Below are positions 43,097 to 52,532 of a DNA stretch of 64,000 nucleotides, piece after piece. The translations under genes were made by a program, and so were the position numbers. The DNA comes from Lysobacterales bacterium (GTDB lineage: Bacteria > Pseudomonadota > Gammaproteobacteria > Xanthomonadales > Marinicellaceae): positions 1-64,000 of the forward strand of contig JALSLV010000118.1 in assembly GCA_026988115.1 (NCBI GenBank). Direction: 5' to 3'. Within the stretch, counting starts at the first letter, position 1. Every line of letters starts with the position of its first letter. The notes beneath the pieces were generated by a model that saw only the letters and a list, made by a program, of their open reading frames with translations, was not told where the DNA came from and ran no database searches.

Positions 43097-45432
43097 CAAC
43101 AGGTAGGCAAACAGGACAAAGAATACGTGTCAAAGGCTTGGTGCAAGGTGTTGGTTTTCGCCCTACAGTTTGGATAATTGCTAACAAACAAAAACTCAAA
43201 GGAGCTGTCTTGAATGACGGGCAAGGGGTTTTGATTGAATTGTTTGGTAAGGACAATGAAATCGCAACCTTTATTCAATCACTCAAAGATCAATGTCCGC
43301 CATTGGCACGAATTGATAGCATTGAATCCGAAGGTTTTCACTCAAAACCACCAAATGATTTTACCATTGTTGCCAGCCATGCCACGGCTGCACAAACGGG
43401 TATTGTGCCAGATGCCGCGACTTGTGAAGTGTGTGCAAAAGAAACCTTTGATAAAAACAATCGTCGTTATCGCTATCCTTTTACCAATTGCACGCATTGT
43501 GGCCCTAGATTAACCATCATAAAAGCCATCCCTTATGACCGCAAGAATACTTCAATGGCTCCTTTCATCTTATGTGACAAATGCCAAAGTGAATACGACT
43601 ATCCTGCCGATAGAAGATTTCACGCCCAACCCAATGCTTGTCCAAAATGCGGTCCAGAAATTTGGTTAGAGCCTGCTATTGAACAAACAAATACAATAAA
43701 AGCGACCGTTGAACTACTAAAACAAGGCAAAATCATTGCCATCAAAGGCATCGGTGGTTTTCATTTGGCGTGCGATGCCAGCAATCAACAAGCCGTAAAA
43801 GCATTAAGGCAAAGAAAAAAACGCAACGCCAAGCCATTTGCATTGATGGCACGAGATATAACAGTCATCGAAAAATACGCAGATATTAATAAACAAGAAA
43901 AACAACTGCTGCAATCATCGATTGCCCCGATTGTTTTGTTGAGTAAAAGTAAAAATGATTTACCAAATGAGCTTGCACCTAGACAAAACACCTTGGGATT
44001 TATGTTGCCTTATACGCCATTGCATCATTTGCTTTTGCAAAAAATGGACTTTCCTTTAGTTATGACCTCGGGCAATTCTAGCGATATTCCGCAATGTATA
44101 GACAATGAAGATGCTAAACAATCACTAAAAGATATAGCTGATTATTGGTTGTTAAACAATCGTGATATTGTCAATCGAGTAGATGATTCCGTAGTCAGAG
44201 TGGTGGGTGATAATACTCAAGTTCTACGACGAGCACGGGGCTATGCACCCACTTCGATGGCATTACCCAAAGGATTTGAGCAAAGCACAGATGTTTTGGC
44301 ATGTGGTGGCGAGTTAAAAAATACATTTTGCTTGGTCAAAGATGGTTTAGCCATATTATCGCAACATATCGGCGACTTAAAAAATGCCGACACATACAAT
44401 GATTATGAAAAAACCTTAAAACTTTTTCAAAATCTATACCAACACCAGCCCAATATAATTGCCATTGACGCACACCCTGATTATTTATCCAGTAAATACG
44501 GAAAATCTTTAGCCTTAAAAAACAATCTTTTGTTATCTACAGTTCAGCATCATCACGCTCATGTTGCTTCGTGTTTAGCAGAAAATAACTGGGCACTCAA
44601 TCAAGGTAAAGTCTTGGGTGTGGCACTCGATGGCATAGGTTATGGTGATGATGATAGCATTTGGGGTGGTGAATTTTTGCTAGCGGATTATAGTCAATGC
44701 AAACGTGTTGGACGACTTAAACCGATGGCACTTTTGGGTGGATCTCAAGCGATGCAACAACCGTGGAGAAACACCTATGCACAACTAAGTTCACATTTTG
44801 ATTGGAAAACAATATCTAAAAAATACGGGCACTTAGCCATTATTCAATATTTACAACAAAACCCAGTGGCAACCTTAGATGCCATGTTAGAAAAAAACAT
44901 CAATTCGCCCATGGCATCCTCAGCTGGCAGGTTATTTGATGCGGTTGCAGCCGCAGTTGGAATTTGTGTTGAACAAGTACAGTACGAAGGACAGGCGGCT
45001 ATCGAGCTTGAAGCACTGGTGACAGAATCATTAATTGAGCAACAAAAAAACCATGCCTATACTTTAGAAATTCAAAAAGAAGACAATGGTTTAATGCAAC
45101 TAAATACCTTTGCACTGTGGCAAGCACTACTCAAAGATTTAGACAAAGACCTTACACCTGCCGTAATTGCCACACGCTTTCATTTGGGTTTAGCCACTAG
45201 CATCGTTGCCATGATTGAGGCAATTTTAAAAACCCAAAAATTAGAGACCATTGCCCTAAGCGGCGGTGTTTTTCAAAATAAAATATTATTACAACAAGCG
45301 GTTGCACAGTTAGAAAGTAAAAAATACAAGGTGTTAATTCACCAACAAATTCCTGCCAACGATGGTGGTATTGCATTAGGGCAAGCCATGATTGCATTGG
45401 CACAACAATTGGAGAAACAAGCATGTGTTTAG
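43093..45432 (+). CDS. hypF: Carbamoyltransferase HypF
   Basis: HypF makes the thiocarbamate on HypE from carbamoyl phosphate and ATP, the source of the cyanide ligands of the NiFe centre. The 779 residues show an acylphosphatase domain (GLVQGVGFRPTVW near 15-27), two C4 zinc fingers (CEVC...CTHC and CDKC...CPKC), a YrdC-like domain (KGIGGFHLACDA), and a Kae1-like C-terminal domain (HHHAHVASC, VALDGIGYGDD, LSGGVFQNKILL). All domains are in the usual order and length. It overlaps hupR and hypC. Confidence 0.96.
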   Translation: MTTGRQTGQRIRVKGLVQGVGFRPTVWIIANKQKLKGAVLNDGQGVLIELFGKDNEIATFIQSLKDQCPPLARIDSIESEGFHSKPPNDFTIVASHATAAQTGIVPDAATCEVCAKETFDKNNRRYRYPFTNCTHCGPRLTIIKAIPYDRKNTSMAPFILCDKCQSEYDYPADRRFHAQPNACPKCGPEIWLEPAIEQTNTIKATVELLKQGKIIAIKGIGGFHLACDASNQQAVKALRQRKKRNAKPFALMARDITVIEKYADINKQEKQLLQSSIAPIVLLSKSKNDLPNELAPRQNTLGFMLPYTPLHHLLLQKMDFPLVMTSGNSSDIPQCIDNEDAKQSLKDIADYWLLNNRDIVNRVDDSVVRVVGDNTQVLRRARGYAPTSMALPKGFEQSTDVLACGGELKNTFCLVKDGLAILSQHIGDLKNADTYNDYEKTLKLFQNLYQHQPNIIAIDAHPDYLSSKYGKSLALKNNLLLSTVQHHHAHVASCLAENNWALNQGKVLGVALDGIGYGDDDSIWGGEFLLADYSQCKRVGRLKPMALLGGSQAMQQPWRNTYAQLSSHFDWKTISKKYGHLAIIQYLQQNPVATLDAMLEKNINSPMASSAGRLFDAVAAAVGICVEQVQYEGQAAIELEALVTESLIEQQKNHAYTLEIQKEDNGLMQLNTFALWQALLKDLDKDLTPAVIATRFHLGLATSIVAMIEAILKTQKLETIALSGGVFQNKILLQQAVAQLESKKYKVLIHQQIPANDGGIALGQAMIALAQQLEKQACV

Positions 45433-45713
45433 GCATTCCTGGACAAATTATTGAAATCATTGACGAAAAGTTGATGCAAGCAAAAGTCGATGTGGCAGGC
45501 ATAAAACGCCCAGTTAATATTGAATGCATTGTCGATGAACAACATCCACCACAAAAATGTATCGGTGATTGGGTGTTGGTGCATGTGGGTTTTGCCATGA
45601 GCCGAATTGATGCAGATGAAGCACAAAGAACTTTGGATTTATTGCAAGAACTAGAAGAGTACCAAGAAGAAGTCGAAGCAATCAAATCCAGCCAAAAAGA
45701 ATTGGAGACTTGA
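45423..45713 (+). CDS. hypC: Hydrogenase assembly chaperone HypC
   Basis: A 96-residue chaperone beginning MCLGIPGQII, with the essential Cys2. HypC shuttles the Fe(CN)2CO moiety between HypD and the large-subunit precursor. It is shorter than the HupF paralogue upstream, and the C-terminus is a charged helix (LLQELEEYQEEVEAI). Ten bases overlap hypF. The SIS-domain gene begins two bases after it. Confidence 0.94.
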   Translation: MCLGIPGQIIEIIDEKLMQAKVDVAGIKRPVNIECIVDEQHPPQKCIGDWVLVHVGFAMSRIDADEAQRTLDLLQELEEYQEEVEAIKSSQKELET

Positions 45714-45714
45714 T

Positions 45715-46422
45715 ATGTCAAATGACTCAAATGACAATAGGGAACACTTAAAATCTTTGTATCCTTTTTTACATGGCGATAAGAAAAACACAGTCACTGA
45801 AAACTCTGCGTTACTGGATTCTATCAAACAAAAAGCACAACATTCCATTGATGAAAAACAACGCTTTTTTGATAAAAATTCTCAAGCTTTGATAGAAGCT
45901 GCCAAGGCCATTGCACAGGTTTACCAGAACCAAGGGCGTTTATTTACTATGGGCAATGGCGGTTCAAGTTGTGATGCGGCACATTTGGCTGTTGAGTTTC
46001 AACATCCTGTGACCACTGGTCGTCCTGCGTTACCAGCAATGAACTTGTGCATTGATACCGCCATGATTTCAGCCATTAGCAATGACTTAGGCGTTAAGCA
46101 TGTTTTTGTACGACAAATTAATGCCCATGCTCGCCAAGGCGATTGTTTGGTGGGATTTTCTACCAGTGGTAATTCAGAAAATTTAATGCAAGGCTTTAAA
46201 AAAGCCAAAGACTTAGGATTAATAACCATAGGCTTTGCAGGAGACAAAGGCGGAGCAATGTTAAATAGTGGCTTGTTAGATCATTGTTTGGTGGTTGAAA
46301 CCGACTCGATACACCGCGTCCAAGAGGTGCATGTGGCTTGTTATCATATCTTATGGGATTTGGTGCATACATTATTAGCGGATAATCGTGGTTTACTTGG
46401 CAAAAATATGGAGCAAACATGA
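45715..46422 (+). CDS. SIS-domain protein, GmhA-like, embedded in the hyp operon
   Basis: A 235-residue sugar-isomerase-fold protein similar to sedoheptulose-7-phosphate isomerase GmhA. The phosphosugar-binding segments are LFTMGNGGSSCDAAHLAVEF near 78-97 and LVGFSTSGNSENLMQGF near 140-156, and GmhA-like residues for zinc (Glu/His in EVHVACYHILWD near 210) are present. A charged N-terminal extension of about 30 residues precedes the fold. It is locked between hypC and hypD, with a four-base overlap into hypD, so it is co-expressed with the maturation genes. Such an insertion is known from a few other hyp operons. Whether it makes a sugar or has a separate maturation role is not known. Confidence 0.8.
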   Translation: MSNDSNDNREHLKSLYPFLHGDKKNTVTENSALLDSIKQKAQHSIDEKQRFFDKNSQALIEAAKAIAQVYQNQGRLFTMGNGGSSCDAAHLAVEFQHPVTTGRPALPAMNLCIDTAMISAISNDLGVKHVFVRQINAHARQGDCLVGFSTSGNSENLMQGFKKAKDLGLITIGFAGDKGGAMLNSGLLDHCLVVETDSIHRVQEVHVACYHILWDLVHTLLADNRGLLGKNMEQT

Positions 46423-47591
46423 AATACGTCGATGAATTTAGAGACCCTGCCAAAGCCAAGGCATTAATCAGTCAAATAAATGGTTTAAAAGAAAAACTAG
46501 GCATAAAAGATGGTGCAATGCCGATACAATTGATGGAATTTTGTGGAGGTCACACGCACACCATTTTCCGTTATGGCATCGAACCAATGTTGCCTGATTG
46601 GGTGGAAATGATTCATGGACCAGGTTGTCCAGTTTGTGTCTTACCCATGGGTCGAGTGGATAACTGTGTGGAACTTGCCGAACGTCCAGAAGTGATATTT
46701 ACCACCTTTGGCGATGCCATGCGAGTGCCTGGTTCTAAAAAAAGTTTGTTGCAAGCCAAGGCCGATGGTGCTGATGTGCGCATGACTTATTCACCCATGG
46801 ATGCCTTAGAACTGGCAAAAAGAAATCCGATGCGTGAAGTGATATTTTTTGGGCTAGGTTTTGAAACCACCATGCCGAGTACCGCATTGACAGTGATACA
46901 AGCAAAAAACCAAGGCATCAAAAATTTTTCATTGTTTTGTAATCACATAACTACGGTTCCAACCATAAAAGCCGTGCTTGATTCACCCGATATGCGCATT
47001 GACGGATTTTTAGCACCCGGTCATGTCAGCATGGTGGTTGGAGAGCGTCCTTTTGATTTTATTGCCGATGTGTATCATAAACCGATAGTTATAACAGGCT
47101 TTGAGCCATTAGATATTTTACAGTCAATTTGGATGGTGTTATCGCAACTGGCAGAAAAACGTTGCACGGTAGAAAACCAATACGCCCGTATTGTACCACC
47201 AAACGGCAACCCTGCAGCACTCAATGCCATGGCAAAAGTTTTTGAATTACGTGAATTTTTTGAGTGGCGTGGATTAGGTTCAATTGATCATTCAGGTGTT
47301 AAAATGCGTGAAGAATACCAAGACTTTGATGCTGAAGTAAAATTTGCCGTACCCTTATTAAAAATTGCCGACCCAAAGTCTTGCCAATGTGGCGAAGTAG
47401 TTAAAGGCGTATTGCGTCCGTGGGAATGTAAAATATTTGGTGGTGCGTGTACTCCAGAAACGCCAATGGGGGCACTAATGGTGTCATCCGAAGGGGCTTG
47501 TGCAGCTTATTACAGCTTTGGCGATATTCCACAATTGCTTGCCAAGCGAGAACAACAAATTAAAATAAATATTAAGGATAAGTCAGCATGA
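46419..47591 (+). CDS. hypD: Hydrogenase formation protein HypD
   Basis: A 390-residue [4Fe-4S] protein at the centre of Fe(CN)2CO assembly. The conserved cysteine motifs are visible: EFCGGHTH near 42-49, GPGCPVCVLP near 68-77, and the four-Cys cluster near the C-terminus around CQCGEVVKGVLRPWECKIFGGACTPE. The GFETTMPSTALT segment is also characteristic. The start overlaps the SIS gene, and the end overlaps hypE by four bases. Confidence 0.96.
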   Translation: MKYVDEFRDPAKAKALISQINGLKEKLGIKDGAMPIQLMEFCGGHTHTIFRYGIEPMLPDWVEMIHGPGCPVCVLPMGRVDNCVELAERPEVIFTTFGDAMRVPGSKKSLLQAKADGADVRMTYSPMDALELAKRNPMREVIFFGLGFETTMPSTALTVIQAKNQGIKNFSLFCNHITTVPTIKAVLDSPDMRIDGFLAPGHVSMVVGERPFDFIADVYHKPIVITGFEPLDILQSIWMVLSQLAEKRCTVENQYARIVPPNGNPAALNAMAKVFELREFFEWRGLGSIDHSGVKMREEYQDFDAEVKFAVPLLKIADPKSCQCGEVVKGVLRPWECKIFGGACTPETPMGALMVSSEGACAAYYSFGDIPQLLAKREQQIKINIKDKSA

Positions 47592-48634
47592 GCCGTATCA
47601 AAAGAAAACTAAACGCTGAAATAATTACCTTAGCTCATGGCAGTGGCGGCAAAGCCATGCGAGATTTAATTGATGATGTTTTTGTTAGTGGTTTTGACAA
47701 TTCGCATTTGGATGAACTCGAAGACCAAGCAAAATTTAACCTCAGCGACCTTGCAAAACATGGTAACAGGCTGGCAATGACCACCGATTCTTATGTAGTT
47801 GACCCATTATTCTTTCCTGGAGGAGATATTGGTAAATTAGCCATTACTGGTACGGTTAATGATTTAGCCGTAGGCGGAGCAAAGCCTTTGTACTTGACTT
47901 GCAGCATGATAATTGAAGAAGGTTTTAAGGTTGAAACGCTGCGTAAAATTGTAAAATCCATGAAAAAAACCGCCGATGATGCCGGTGTTAAAATTGTCAC
48001 AGGCGATACCAAAGTGGTCAATAAGGGCGAGTGCGACAAGTTATTTATTAACACCACAGGCATTGGTGTTATTGCAGAAAATATAAATATTGCTGCCAGT
48101 CGTGCTCAAGTGGGTGATGTGGTTATAATCAATGGTTTTGTTGGCGATCATGGTGCGGCTATTGTTGATGCTCGTGGTGAAATGTCGCTAGAAAATACCA
48201 TCAAATCGGATTGCCAAGTACTCAATAGTTTAATTCAAAAGATGTTAGAAGTTTGTCCTGCTATACATTGCATGAGAGATGCCACTCGTGGAGGACTTGC
48301 TACCGTGTTAAACGAATTTGCCCAAAGCAGTCAAGTCAATATCACCATTAATGAAACACAAATTCCAATACGCCCAGAAGTACGCGGTATGTGTGAAATA
48401 CTCGGGCTTGACCCTTTGTATTTAGCCAATGAAGGCAAGCTGATTGCTGTTGTTCCAGCAGATAGTGCAAATAAAGTTTTGCAAGTTATGCAAAAACACC
48501 CTGCCGGCATAGACAGTGCTATTATTGGTAAGGTTGAAAAACAGCCCGCATCACGAGTCATTCTCGCTACCAGCTTTGGTGGCAACCGTATAGTTGATAT
48601 GTTAGTAGGCGAACAATTACCGAGGATATGTTGA
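47588..48634 (+). CDS. hypE: Hydrogenase maturation protein HypE (carbamoyl dehydratase)
   Basis: A 348-residue PurM-like ATPase that dehydrates the thiocarbamate on its C-terminal Cys to thiocyanate. The C-terminus is PRIC, with the invariant Cys last. N-terminal LAHGSGGKAMRDLI and the ATP-binding segment TTDSYVVDPLFFPGGDIGKLA are intact. It overlaps hypD by four bases and is four bases before the nickel permease gene. Normal length, no odd features. Confidence 0.96.
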   Translation: MSRIKRKLNAEIITLAHGSGGKAMRDLIDDVFVSGFDNSHLDELEDQAKFNLSDLAKHGNRLAMTTDSYVVDPLFFPGGDIGKLAITGTVNDLAVGGAKPLYLTCSMIIEEGFKVETLRKIVKSMKKTADDAGVKIVTGDTKVVNKGECDKLFINTTGIGVIAENINIAASRAQVGDVVIINGFVGDHGAAIVDARGEMSLENTIKSDCQVLNSLIQKMLEVCPAIHCMRDATRGGLATVLNEFAQSSQVNITINETQIPIRPEVRGMCEILGLDPLYLANEGKLIAVVPADSANKVLQVMQKHPAGIDSAIIGKVEKQPASRVILATSFGGNRIVDMLVGEQLPRIC

Positions 48635-48638
48635 AACG

Positions 48639-49337
48639 ATGGATTTAAGTCTTTTATTATTGGGGTTTTTAATTGGCATGCGTCACGCCTTGGAAGCTGA
48701 TCATGTGGCGGCTGTAGCGAGCTTGGTAACGGGCAATACAAGCTTTAAAAGTACCGTTCTACACGGAGCGGTTTGGGGTGTAGGGCATACCATTACTTTA
48801 TTGGTGTTTGGTTCAGTTGCCTTAATTGTCGATGGCATAATTCCGAACGATTTTGCCAGAACTCTAGAGTTTGCAGTGGGAATCATGTTAATACTATTGG
48901 GTATTGATGTTTTGTATCGACTCAACAAAAAACGCATACACTTTCATGCACATAAGCATGGTGAAGAAGTTAAGCACTTCCATGCCCATTCGCATGATGA
49001 AAACAAGCCCCATGACCAAGATAAACATGAGCACAAACATAAAGAACCATTTCCAAAGCGTGCTTTGTATATTGGCTTGATGCACGGCATGGCAGGCTCG
49101 GCAGCGTTGATAATTTTAACCTTAAATACCGTTGAAACACCATTAATGGCACTTAGCTATATCGCCTTTTTTGGAATTGGTTCAATTTTGGGTATGGCAT
49201 TGTTGTCCATGGTTATTGCTGTACCACTAAAATATTCAGCCACGAAAATAAACTGGCTATATAACGCCATGCATATTTCTGTGGCATTTGTAACAGTTGG
49301 CATAGGTAGCATGATTGTATTTGACTATTTTTCTTAA
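48639..49337 (+). CDS. NiCoT/UreH-like nickel permease with His-rich loop
   Basis: A 232-residue inner-membrane protein with about six hydrophobic helices. GMRHALEADHVAAV near residue 12-25 carries the HX4DH metal motif of nickel/cobalt transporters. A loop of about 35 residues (about 105-143) is packed with His (for example HFHAHSHDENKPHDQ), suited to metal capture. Placed four bases after hypE, it most likely imports nickel for HupL. A TauE-like permease is less likely because of the HX4DH motif. The operon probably ends here, as the next gene is convergent. Confidence 0.85.
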   Translation: MDLSLLLLGFLIGMRHALEADHVAAVASLVTGNTSFKSTVLHGAVWGVGHTITLLVFGSVALIVDGIIPNDFARTLEFAVGIMLILLGIDVLYRLNKKRIHFHAHKHGEEVKHFHAHSHDENKPHDQDKHEHKHKEPFPKRALYIGLMHGMAGSAALIILTLNTVETPLMALSYIAFFGIGSILGMALLSMVIAVPLKYSATKINWLYNAMHISVAFVTVGIGSMIVFDYFS

Positions 49338-49344
49338 TAGCCTT

Positions 49345-49782
49345 TTATATTTTCACGACCAAAATATCACACGGAGTGCCATGAACGACACTTGAAGCAG
49401 TTGAACCAAGCAACAGTGCAATTCCGTGACGACCGTGTGAACCAATAACGATACAATCGGCATCATTTTGTTTGGCAAAATTTCTTATTTCTTTAGGAGC
49501 GCTGCCTGTCAAAACATGAGTGTTTACAGTTGGAATGTCGTATTTATTTGCAATCTTTCCAATTAAGTTTTTTACTTTATTTTCTTGCTCATGAACGATT
49601 GCATCATCATCATTCAAATCGACAAGAGATGAATCGCTTACCAAACTAACAGGCGTTTCGTCCCACACATATATCATTTCAATTATTCCATCTTGTGCAA
49701 CGATGTTCTTGGCCTTTTGGACAACACTTTTATATTCGCCTAAAGGATCAATTGCTAAAACAATTTTTTCATACACTGACAT
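49345..49782 (-). CDS. Universal stress protein (UspA family)
   Basis: A 145-residue single-domain UspA-like protein. The ATP-type motif near the C-terminus reads GSHGRHGIALLLGSTASSVV (the family G-x2-G-x9-G-[S/T] pattern), and the start is KIVLAIDPLG. The role is general stress response; the exact target is unknown. It faces the nickel permease gene, with only seven bases between stops. The next gene upstream, about 70 bases away on the same strand, is pepA. Confidence 0.9.
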   Translation of the reverse strand: MSVYEKIVLAIDPLGEYKSVVQKAKNIVAQDGIIEMIYVWDETPVSLVSDSSLVDLNDDDAIVHEQENKVKNLIGKIANKYDIPTVNTHVLTGSAPKEIRNFAKQNDADCIVIGSHGRHGIALLLGSTASSVVHGTPCDILVVKI

Positions 49783-49852
49783 ATTTATTTCCCTAGTTGG
49801 ATTTTGTAACTCGTATTATATTAAAATACTGTTATGTTTGTGTTACAAAAAA

Positions 49853-51319
49853 TTATTTTACGCTTTCATTTATTAAATATTGCACCATCATGGCGACAGG
49901 ACGTCCTGTTGCGCCTTCTTTTTTGTTGTTCCACGCGGTTCCAGCTATATCAATGTGTGCCCAATTGACGTCATCGCAAAAGCGACTTAAAAAACATCCA
50001 GCAGTTATTGAACCACCAGCAAAGCCACCAACGTTTTGCATATCGGCAAAGGTAGTATCGATTTGTTTTTGGTATTCATCCCACAATGGTAATTGCCATG
50101 CTTTGTCATTAACTTGGATGCCAGCATTTAATATATCTTGTGGTAGTTGCTCTTGTTTTGACATCACTGCTGAGGCAACATGCCCCAATGCAACAACGCA
50201 TGCGCCAGTTAATGTCGCCAAATCAATCAGCACTTGAGGCTTGTATTCTTGTGCGTAAGTTAAGGCATCACATAAAATCATGCGTCCTTCGGCATCGGTG
50301 TTGAGTACTTCAATTGTTTTGCCCGAATAACTGGTGACCACATCACCTGGTCGGTAAGCATCGCCATCAGGCATGTTTTCAACAGCAGGGACAATCATGA
50401 TTAAGTTAATTGGCAGTTGCATTTCGGCTACGGCGACGAATGTTCCAAACACGGTGGCAGCGCCACACATATCGTATTTCATTTCATCCATGTTGGCACC
50501 AGGTTTTAAGGAAATACCTCCTGTATCAAAGGTTATGCCTTTTCCGACTAGGACGTGAGGTTTTTGGGTTTTCTTCGCGCCCGTGTATTTCAAAACTATC
50601 ATTTTTGATTCATTGCGAGAGCCACGACCCACGGCTAATAATGAATTCATCTTTAATTTGGTCATTTTCTTTTCATCTAAAATGGTAAGCGAACAATTGT
50701 CGTATTTTTTAGCAATGCTTCGCGCTTGTTTGGCAAGATAATCAGGGTTGCAAATATTGGGTGGTAGGTTACCTAACGCACGAGTGGTTTCAACGCCTGT
50801 TGCAATGGCAGCAGCTTGTTTAATGTTATTTGCCGCTTTTTTATCAGCGTACATCGCCATTGAAGTTAAGCCATACTTGTCGTCTTTTTTGAAGTTTTTG
50901 GTGACTTCATAGCGATAAGCGGCATGTGATGCAGCAATGGCACTGATTTTGGCAACCGTTGCTGAATCAAAGTCCATAAAAGCCAATGAAGGAATATAAT
51001 TGCTGACGGTTTTGACTGGAGTGCTTGCTACGGCTTTAACGGCTTTTGTTGTGGCATCTTGAATGGTGCCAAGAGTGCACTTGTTATTATCACCAAGTCC
51101 AATAAGGATAATTCTTTGACCTGAATCGGCAAATAAGGTTAATGTTTCTGCTGTTTTTCCAGAAAAGTCTTTTGCCTTAATGCGGACAGTAATTTGTTTG
51201 TTGAGTAGTTGATCGGCTTCTTTGGCAATGGTATTTAATTTACCATCAGAAAATACTCCAATGAACAAAGCATTTGCTTTTGATTTATTTGGGGTTAATA
51301 ATGATGAGGTGATTTTCAT
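49853..51319 (-). CDS. pepA: Leucyl aminopeptidase (M17)
   Basis: A cytosolic dizinc exopeptidase of 488 residues. The M17 signature NTDAEGRMIL is present near residue 340. Metal-binding GKGITFDTGGISLKPGANMDEMKYDM near 255-280 and the active-site Lys/Arg region are intact. Start chosen at the ATG at 51319, preceded by GGAGA six bases upstream; an ATG four codons earlier is also open. Its divergent placement from lptF is a well-conserved gammaproteobacterial arrangement. In E. coli PepA also acts as an architectural DNA protein in Xer recombination, and xerD lies about 8 kb away. Confidence 0.95.
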   Translation of the reverse strand: MKITSSLLTPNKSKANALFIGVFSDGKLNTIAKEADQLLNKQITVRIKAKDFSGKTAETLTLFADSGQRIILIGLGDNNKCTLGTIQDATTKAVKAVASTPVKTVSNYIPSLAFMDFDSATVAKISAIAASHAAYRYEVTKNFKKDDKYGLTSMAMYADKKAANNIKQAAAIATGVETTRALGNLPPNICNPDYLAKQARSIAKKYDNCSLTILDEKKMTKLKMNSLLAVGRGSRNESKMIVLKYTGAKKTQKPHVLVGKGITFDTGGISLKPGANMDEMKYDMCGAATVFGTFVAVAEMQLPINLIMIVPAVENMPDGDAYRPGDVVTSYSGKTIEVLNTDAEGRMILCDALTYAQEYKPQVLIDLATLTGACVVALGHVASAVMSKQEQLPQDILNAGIQVNDKAWQLPLWDEYQKQIDTTFADMQNVGGFAGGSITAGCFLSRFCDDVNWAHIDIAGTAWNNKKEGATGRPVAMMVQYLINESVK

Positions 51320-51459
51320 GCGTTTCTCCATAAAATTTTTAGTTTATGTTAAGATTCGCATTTTTGAGAATAGTTAGTGCTATTTCTTAACTGGTCAAGC
51401 ATTTTAAACAAGATTTTTGTTTTCTGCTAGGAATAAATTAATCCTTTTGAGATTTTTTG

Positions 51460-52527
51460 ATGCAAATTTTAGGTAAATATCTTCGTAAAGAAACGCTGAT
51501 TGCATTTTTTGCAATCTTATTGGTTCTGATGGTGTTCACTATTGGCAACTCGTTTGCAGGAACTTTGCGCGCCATAGCCCGAGGAGTTTTGCCAGCTTCA
51601 ATGGTTTATGTGGAATTAGGTTTGCGCAGCATAGATGCTTTGACTATCCTATTGCCTTTGTCTTTGTATTTGGCAATCCTTTTTAAGTTGGCACAGTTAT
51701 ACCGCAATCAGGAAGCTGTTATTTTTCATACCTCGGGTGTTAGCAGCATGAAAATGTTGAAGATGTATGTGCCTATGATGGGATTCTTTTTTGTCTTTTT
51801 ACTGTTGTTATCGGTTTTTATTTTGCCAGTTGTTTCTCGCACATCTGAAAAATTAACTTTGGCTGCCAGTAAAAATGTGTCGCTTATGGGTTTAAAGGAA
51901 GGGGTTTTTCAAGAAATTTCAGGCAGTAATTCGGTTATTTATGTCCGCAAACTTAATGTTGAAGAAAACAAGCTGGAGAATATTTTTCTCAATATTCGGC
52001 ACGAGGATAGGGTTGATACTTTGACTGCAGAATACGGCTATCAATATGAAGATGAACAAACCAAGGAGCGGTACATTTCATTGTACAATGGATTTCGGAA
52101 CGAAGGGGTGCCTGGAAGTAAAAAGTATAACTTAATGAAATTTGAACGAAATGACATAAAACTGCCTCGATTAAAAGGCAAATCAGTTGATGTTGACGAA
52201 AAGGGAAAAACAATACTGGAGTTATTGGATTCTGATAGGATGGTAGATAAAGCAGAGATTCATCGGCGCTTATCTCCAGCTTTTAATATACTTGTGCTAA
52301 TTATATTGGCATTGTCAATTTCAAAGACCTCTCCTCGTGATGGTAAATACGGCAGTTTGATACTTGGGTTATTAATTTTTACCGCCTATATTAATCTTTT
52401 ATTTATCGCGATATCTATGGTTGAACAAGGGAAAATCCCATTCTGGTTAGGTAGCTGGTGGGTGCATGCGTTGTTTCTTGCCTATGGGTTTTACCGAATT
52501 TATAAAGCCGACAGTGCTAATAGGTAA
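51460..52527 (+). CDS. lptF: LPS export ABC transporter permease LptF
   Basis: A 355-residue inner-membrane subunit of the LptB2FG complex that extracts lipopolysaccharide for transport to the outer membrane. The six-helix plan with a periplasmic beta-jellyroll between helices 3 and 4 is visible: N-terminal LGKYLRKETLIAFFAILLVL, a periplasmic stretch about 130-260, and C-terminal helices such as FNILVLIILALSISKT. ATG at 51460 is preferred to the in-frame TTG one codon earlier. lptG follows after five bases. Confidence 0.95.
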   Translation: MQILGKYLRKETLIAFFAILLVLMVFTIGNSFAGTLRAIARGVLPASMVYVELGLRSIDALTILLPLSLYLAILFKLAQLYRNQEAVIFHTSGVSSMKMLKMYVPMMGFFFVFLLLLSVFILPVVSRTSEKLTLAASKNVSLMGLKEGVFQEISGSNSVIYVRKLNVEENKLENIFLNIRHEDRVDTLTAEYGYQYEDEQTKERYISLYNGFRNEGVPGSKKYNLMKFERNDIKLPRLKGKSVDVDEKGKTILELLDSDRMVDKAEIHRRLSPAFNILVLIILALSISKTSPRDGKYGSLILGLLIFTAYINLLFIAISMVEQGKIPFWLGSWWVHALFLAYGFYRIYKADSANR

Positions 52528-52532
52528 AGCGT

